From Victivallales bacterium (GTDB lineage: Bacteria; Verrucomicrobiota; Lentisphaeria; Victivallales; UBA1829): 18,350 bases of DNA. Position 1 is the first letter of the stretch, and each line of letters begins with the position of its first letter. The notes beneath the pieces are model-generated. The model was given only the letters and a program-made list of their open reading frames with translations. It did no database searches and had not been told where the DNA came from. The position numbers and the translations under genes are program-made. Below, in pieces: positions 14,657 through 18,350 of this stretch. Location of the stretch: positions 1 to 18,350 of the forward strand of contig JAEEQO010000034.1 in NCBI GenBank assembly GCA_016285335.1. Direction: 5' to 3'.

Positions 14657-15472
14657 TCAGCCTCCCCAGCCGTAGAACACGGTGAAAAGTTTCGCGAGGA
14701 AGGCGTCCGCCAGCACGATGAAGAGGATGCTGGTCACGACCGCGGAGGTCGTGGAACGTCCGACCGCGATGGCGTCGCTGCCCGTGCGGAATCCGCGCCA
14801 GCAGCCCGTCGCGGTGATGATGTAGGCGAAGACGACGCTCTTCAGGATGCCTTCGATGAAATATTTGACCGCGACGCCCTGCCGGGTCAGGCGGAAAAAG
14901 ACGTCCAGCGGCATCCCGAGTTCGGTCTTCATCACCATGTAGCCGCCCGCGCAGCCCACGAAGTCGCCGATGGCGGTCAGGAGCGGCAGCATGAGGAGCA
15001 TCGCCCACATCTTCGGTACTACCAGGAACCGCGCGGGCCGGATGCCCATGGTGCGGAGGGCGTCCAGCTCCTCCGAGATCTTCATGGTGCCGATCTCGGC
15101 GGCGAAGGCGGATCCGCTGCGGCCGGTCGCGACGATGGCGACCATCAGGGGGCCGAGCTCGCGCAGGATGGTGCAGCCGATGACCATGGGCAGGAAATTG
15201 TCCGCGCCGTACTTGTGCGACTGCACCTCGGCCTGATACGCCAGCACCACGCCCATCAGCGCGCTGATCATGATCGTGATCGGCAGGCCGTCCGGGCCGC
15301 AGGTGTTCATATAGAACAGGAAATCCTTCCAGCGGAGGCGTTTCGGGTGGCGGATGCCTTCCCACATGGCCGCGGTCGTGTCGCCCAGAAACGAAACGAG
15401 GGAAACGGCCTCCTCCTTGAGCTGGAGGACCATGTCACCGCATCGGATGATGCTTTCGGCTGGCGATTTCAT
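14657..15472 (-). CDS. mlaE: Mla-type lipid transport permease
   Basis: This 271-residue inner-membrane protein is the permease of the MlaFED-type complex that loads or unloads phospholipids at the MCE ring. It has the characteristic ELGPLMVAIVATGRSGSAFAAEIGTMK segment that contacts the ATPase, about five hydrophobic stretches, and a C-terminal GWGG. The ATG at 15472 was chosen over an upstream in-frame TTG (15508), because the family normally begins close to this amphipathic N-terminal helix and the TTG has AAGGA only 2 nt away. No strong ribosome-binding site precedes 15472. No clear promoter was found in the 105 nt between this gene and the upstream NYN gene, so read-through from that gene is possible. 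Confidence 0.93.
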   Translation of the reverse strand: MKSPAESIIRCGDMVLQLKEEAVSLVSFLGDTTAAMWEGIRHPKRLRWKDFLFYMNTCGPDGLPITIMISALMGVVLAYQAEVQSHKYGADNFLPMVIGCTILRELGPLMVAIVATGRSGSAFAAEIGTMKISEELDALRTMGIRPARFLVVPKMWAMLLMLPLLTAIGDFVGCAGGYMVMKTELGMPLDVFFRLTRQGVAVKYFIEGILKSVVFAYIITATGCWRGFRTGSDAIAVGRSTTSAVVTSILFIVLADAFLAKLFTVFYGWGG

Positions 15473-15577
15473 GTTGGCTTTTCTGTCCGGTTGATTCCGT
15501 CCGCGCAAATCCTTTCCCGCGCGTTCCGGCTGATGAAGAAGTTTCTGTTCATTTGAAACGGGATGTCCGGCGGCTGT

Positions 15578-16594
15578 TTAGCGGTTGCCGTCGATTTCTG
15601 CGTCATCCTCCTGCGGTTCTTCGCTGTTGTTGCTGGAACTGTAGGGGTTTCCGTCGGGATCGAGCCAGAGGACTTTCCGGGCGCATTCGCCGCGGTCGTT
15701 GGTGCCGACCTCGAACTCGACCTTTTCGCCGATTCGCAATTCGTCGAACGAGCAGTTTTCGAGGTCTTCCCAGAGGAAGAAGAAATCGTGGTCGCCCCTT
15801 TCCGGCGTGATGAACCCGTACCCGCTCTTCAGCTGGACCACGATACCGAGACGGCGTTCGGGAGCGATTCCGTCGCGTTCCTCGAAATCCTCTTCCTCCT
15901 CTTCTTCGTAGTCTTCCTGGTCGCCGCCGTCGGACGGGGAATAGCCCGAGCCGCCGGAGACGAAGAGCGCGTCGATCTTGTCCTGAGGATAAAGCTGCTT
16001 TTCGATGACGTCCTGCATCCAGATGCCGTAAGTGGCTTCGGCCATCAGTCGGCCGGAGGTCATGGTCTGGCGGCGGCCGCCGTTGTCGTCCTCGTAGGAG
16101 TATTCCCAGCCGATCACCATGACGCGGGCGCCGAGGGAATTGAGCTTGCGGACCAGCGGGACGTAGTCGCCGTCGCAGGCGACGAGGACCACGACGTCGA
16201 ATCCGATGTGGACCATCTGCTCATAGGCTTCCAGCGCGAGGGATATGTTCGCGCCCTTTTCGGAGCCGTGGCTGACAGGGAGGAAATGCGCCACCACGCC
16301 TTCCCGCGTGAGGACGTCGTCGAAATTGCGTTCGGAGAATAACAAATGGCGTAAATTGGCCTCGGCTGCGGTCAGGCGGCCGCGGAAATAATGGCTATCC
16401 ACGATCCGGCATAAGTTTTCGCTGACGTGTTCGCGCTCCGCGACCATGGTGCGGATGAGGCTGTGAAGACCCGGGACGCTGATGCGGCTTCTGCGCTGGT
16501 GCCCGTGGTAATAGTAGTTGCTGACGTGATAGAAGTAGTTCCCATCGTAGAAAATCCCGATCCGGATCAGTTTCGAATCGTTTTTCTCATTCAT
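15578..16594 (-). CDS. NYN-domain putative ribonuclease fused to a cold-shock domain
   Basis: This 338-residue protein joins two nucleic-acid modules. Residues ~9-200 are a NYN (PIN-like) nuclease domain of the LabA type: IGIFYDGNYF (12-21) with Asp17, then SEKGANISLALEAY (111-124), then ACDGDYVPLV (139-148) with Asp141 and Asp143. The family motif usually reads KGVDVxLAxD; here the first Asp is Asn116 and the second is Glu122, so the metal site is altered. A very acidic linker (about 225-241) leads to a cold-shock-type OB domain (248-308) with RNP1-like SGYGFI and RNP2-like DHDFFFLW. Its job is probably RNA binding and cleavage or RNA sequestration in the cytoplasm. The start at 16594 is supported by AAGGA 8 nt upstream; an upstream GTG (16660) would add an unrelated extension. 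Confidence 0.87.
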   Translation of the reverse strand: MNEKNDSKLIRIGIFYDGNYFYHVSNYYYHGHQRRSRISVPGLHSLIRTMVAEREHVSENLCRIVDSHYFRGRLTAAEANLRHLLFSERNFDDVLTREGVVAHFLPVSHGSEKGANISLALEAYEQMVHIGFDVVVLVACDGDYVPLVRKLNSLGARVMVIGWEYSYEDDNGGRRQTMTSGRLMAEATYGIWMQDVIEKQLYPQDKIDALFVSGGSGYSPSDGGDQEDYEEEEEEDFEERDGIAPERRLGIVVQLKSGYGFITPERGDHDFFFLWEDLENCSFDELRIGEKVEFEVGTNDRGECARKVLWLDPDGNPYSSSNNSEEPQEDDAEIDGNR

Positions 16595-16653
16595 AACGGC
16601 ATTCCTTTCTGTGATAGTTCCGTTTTGATTTTTTACGGGATGATACTGAACTC

Positions 16654-16669
16654 GTTTCACACACGAAAC
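16654..16669 (-). promoter_or_regulatory. GTTTC-N6-GAAAC inverted repeat in the NYN leader
   Basis: A perfect 5-bp inverted repeat (16654-16658 and 16665-16669) lies about 15 nt downstream of the predicted -10 element. It could be an operator or a small leader hairpin. It is short enough to be chance. Confidence 0.25.
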
Positions 16670-16682
16670 AATTCAATCACTT

Positions 16683-16691
16683 AACATAGCA
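16683..16691 (-). promoter_or_regulatory. Extended -10 promoter of the NYN/cold-shock gene
   Basis: The minus strand reads TGCTATGTT: the -10 hexamer TATGTT (16683-16688) with an upstream TG. No good -35 element is present at 16-18 nt, as extended -10 promoters allow. The leader would be about 80 nt. Confidence 0.4.
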
Positions 16692-16831
16692 CGGTTTTTC
16701 CAAAAATCCAGTCCGGCTTGAAATAAACCGCGGAGATAATTCGTTTTTCTTCTGGCTGGTTCCTTTCGCTTAACTCATTCTGTCCTATTTGTTAGCATCT
16801 TTTCGATGTAGTTTTTTATGTGATATTGGCC

Positions 16832-16855
16832 GATGGAAAACAGCGTTTTACCATC
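16832..16855 (-). repeat. Hairpin enclosing the stop codon of the TPM gene
   Basis: On the minus strand GATGG-(T)-AAAAC pairs with GTTTT-CCATC around a GCT loop: 10 bp with one bulged T. The TAA stop (16848-16850) is within the stem. No T-tract follows, so it is not a standard terminator. Confidence 0.4.
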
Positions 16856-17771
16856 TGCCGGATGCGCCGCCTCCGCCGAAACTTCCGCCGCCTCCGCCGC
16901 TCCGGCTGCTGCCGCCTCCGCTGCTTCCGCCGCCTCCTCCGCGCAGACCGCTTTTCAGCGCTGCGATGAAGACTTCCAGGAGGAACTTGCCGATAAAGAT
17001 CATGGCGATGAGGCCGACGGATTTTTTGACGGCAGGGGAGATCATGCTGCCGGCGAGGATCGTTCCGAGGACTTCGAACATGATCAGGAATCCCAGGACC
17101 ATCAGAAGCGTGTCCAGCGGCCCGTTCGGGATGTCGGGGACGCTGACGTATTCTTCGTCGTCTTCCGGTTCATCCTCGGGCGCTTCCGGGGCATTTTCGT
17201 GCAGAACGAACGCCTCCACGCTGCGGATGGCGAAGTCGATCGCGTTCGCGTATTCGCCTTTCCTCATGTAGGGCGCCATGTCGCGGAGGATGTCGCCCGC
17301 GCGGGCGTCGTTGATGACGCCTTCCAGACCGTAGCCGATCTCGAGACGGCTGCGGTGATCGTCCATTGCCAGGAGCAGCAGGACGCCGTTGTCCTTGCCT
17401 TTCCAGCCGATCTGCCACTTCTCGGCCACGGCGAGGGCATAATCCTCGACCGCGTCGCCGTAAAGCGACCGGATGATCAGCACCGCCATCTGGCCGCCGG
17501 ACGCGGCTTCGAAAGCATCGATCCGGCGGGTCAGCGTGTCGATCTCGGCGGAATCCAGGACGCCGGCCTCGTCGACCACGCGGCGCGTGCCGAGGTCCGG
17601 GATGCGGGCGTCGGTGGATTTGAAGCAGTTCGGGTCGAAGACGTTCAGGTCGAATCCGGCATGCAGGATGAGCAGCACAAGGCCGACCCAGAAAGCGAGA
17701 AAGCAAAGGTTCCCGAGCTGGTTCGGAAACACCGAATTCCAGAAACCCGCACCGTTTGCTTTCTTCGTCAT
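16848..17771 (-). CDS. TPM-domain membrane protein (YgcG family)
   Basis: This 307-residue protein has an N-terminal membrane segment (about 22-38), a TPM domain (about 64-192), an acidic Pro/Glu stretch (194-208), two further membrane segments (about 221-240 and 250-273) and a Gly/Ser-rich tail ending in GGGGASGRW, the usual ending of the family. TPM hallmarks are VVDEAGVLDSAE (65-76), EKWQIGWKGKDNGVLLLLA (118-136) and LEIGYGLEGVINDARA (143-158). TPM domains have been reported as acid phosphatases in plants and are thought to act in photosystem repair there; the bacterial role is poorly defined. The start at 17771 has AGGA 8 nt upstream. The preceding LemA gene ends 101 nt upstream, a pairing conserved in many bacteria, which suggests joint work at the envelope. 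Confidence 0.9.
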   Translation of the reverse strand: MTKKANGAGFWNSVFPNQLGNLCFLAFWVGLVLLILHAGFDLNVFDPNCFKSTDARIPDLGTRRVVDEAGVLDSAEIDTLTRRIDAFEAASGGQMAVLIIRSLYGDAVEDYALAVAEKWQIGWKGKDNGVLLLLAMDDHRSRLEIGYGLEGVINDARAGDILRDMAPYMRKGEYANAIDFAIRSVEAFVLHENAPEAPEDEPEDDEEYVSVPDIPNGPLDTLLMVLGFLIMFEVLGTILAGSMISPAVKKSVGLIAMIFIGKFLLEVFIAALKSGLRGGGGGSSGGGSSRSGGGGGSFGGGGASGRW

Positions 17772-17785
17772 CTTCTTATTCCTGT

Positions 17786-17801
17786 ACGGGCTCAAGCCCG
17801 T
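17786..17801 (-). promoter_or_regulatory. Short hairpin just before the TPM ribosome-binding site
   Basis: ACGGGC (17786-17791) and GCCCGT (17796-17801) form a 6-bp GC-rich stem around a TCAA loop. It ends 2 nt before the AGGA (17780-17783) of the TPM gene and could influence initiation. Confidence 0.35.
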
Positions 17802-17827
17802 TAAACATCAATCCGCTGATAAGAAAT

Positions 17828-17858
17828 TCCCGGACAGATGAACATCGTCTGTCCGGGA
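17828..17858 (-). terminator. Long hairpin between the LemA and TPM genes
   Basis: The 31-nt element folds into 14 bp (one G-T pair) with a 3-nt loop. On the minus strand it is followed by ATTTCTTATC, a poor T-tract. It begins 14 nt past the LemA stop and precedes the TPM gene, so it may be a partial terminator or an mRNA-stabilising structure. Confidence 0.6.
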
Positions 17859-17872
17859 GAGATAAATTCACA

Positions 17873-18350
17873 TTAGAATTCGACTTTGGGCGCGTTGACC
17901 ACCGCGTCGTGCCCCTTCGGCGGCTCGAAATAGTCGCGGGGCGCGAGACCGAGTTCGCCGGCGAACATGGAGCCGGGGAACTGGCGGATCCGCATGTTGT
18001 AGACTTTCACGCTGTCGTTGTAGCGCTTGCGGGCGACCTTGATGCGGTTTTCCGTTCCGGCGAGCTCGTCCTGCAGGCGGAGGAAGTTCTCGTTGGCCTT
18101 CAGTTCGGGATAGTTCTCGGCGATGGCGAGCAGGCGGCCGAGTCCGGCGGTGAGGGCGGCGTCGGCTTCTGCCTTTTCCGCGGGCGTCGAGGCTCCGGCG
18201 AGCTTGCTGCGGGCGTCGGCGATGCCGGTGAAGACGCCTTCCTCGTGGGCGGCATAGCCTTTCACGGTCGAGACCAGGTTCGGGATCAGGTCGTTGCGGC
18301 GCTGGAGGTCCGCGTCGATGTCCGACCAGGCGTTATTACCTTCCTCGGCG
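17873..18350 (-). CDS. LemA family protein (C-terminal part, start beyond the window)
   Basis: The last 159 residues are visible; the N-terminal membrane anchor lies off the right edge. The reading frame continues to the window end and includes LQRRNDLIPNLVSTVKGYA (18325-18251 region), the core LemA motif. It then continues with FTGIADARSKL, AIAENYPELKANENFLRLQDELAGTEN and VARKRYNDSVKVYN, all strong family hallmarks. LemA proteins are small, mostly helical membrane-anchored proteins of unclear function, often beside a TPM-domain gene as here. The coding end is at 17873 (TAA). Confidence 0.93.
   Translation of the reverse strand, partial: AEEGNNAWSDIDADLQRRNDLIPNLVSTVKGYAAHEEGVFTGIADARSKLAGASTPAEKAEADAALTAGLGRLLAIAENYPELKANENFLRLQDELAGTENRIKVARKRYNDSVKVYNMRIRQFPGSMFAGELGLAPRDYFEPPKGHDAVVNAPKVEF

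Noticed and set aside
13922..15556. Plus-strand ORF opposite mlaF and mlaE
   Set aside because: It is rich in Asp/His/Arg with no recognisable motif and spans two well-supported genes on the other strand.

Overview
The window looks like part of a GC-rich genome from a diderm (Gram-negative-type) bacterium. It carries an MCE/MlaEFD lipid-transport set, an outer-membrane-type lipoprotein with a BamE-like motif, a periplasmic CtpA-type protease and a type I secretion-style ABC exporter. Promoters resemble sigma-70 sites, and AT-rich intergenic stretches stand out against GC-rich genes. Gene content and style would fit the PVC group (for example Lentisphaerota or Kiritimatiellota), but nothing in the window proves this. 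No tRNA, rRNA, CRISPR array, insertion sequence or prophage signal was seen.

Layout, left to right. 1-1921 (minus): 5' part of a C39-like-domain ABC exporter, with its own strong promoter. 2138-5527 (minus): a tight four-gene run read as S41 protease > BamE-like lipoprotein > proC > NfeD-like membrane protein, closed by a hairpin. 5765-7312 (minus): a MATE exporter. 7313-7673: a divergent promoter region. 7674-12084 (plus): a three-gene ribose-type sugar ABC importer (binding protein, double ATPase, permease), the only plus-strand operon, ending at a strong bidirectional terminator. 12193-15472 (minus): mlaE > mlaF > mlaD > an iron-sulfur-flavoprotein-like reductase. 15578-16594 (minus): a NYN-nuclease/cold-shock-domain fusion. 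16848-18350 (minus): a LemA (cut by the window edge) and TPM-domain pair.

The most unusual object is the importer's binding protein (7674-9572). It holds two complete, roughly 92% identical RbsB-type sugar-binding domains in one polypeptide, behind an uncleaved-looking N-terminal membrane anchor and joined by a short Lys/Ala/Gln-rich linker. Part of the two copies (188 bp) is identical even at synonymous sites, which suggests gene conversion or selection for two equivalent domains. The upstream promoter has an 11-bp-period tandem repeat that looks like a response-regulator site.

Other points worth a second look are two consecutive catalytically degenerate C39-like domains in the exporter, a NYN domain with a substituted metal-ligand position fused to a cold-shock domain, and hairpins that enclose stop codons. 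The remaining genes are ordinary housekeeping or envelope functions. Their grouping (protease, lipoprotein, NfeD, Mla, LemA/TPM) points to envelope maintenance as a loose common theme, by inference only.
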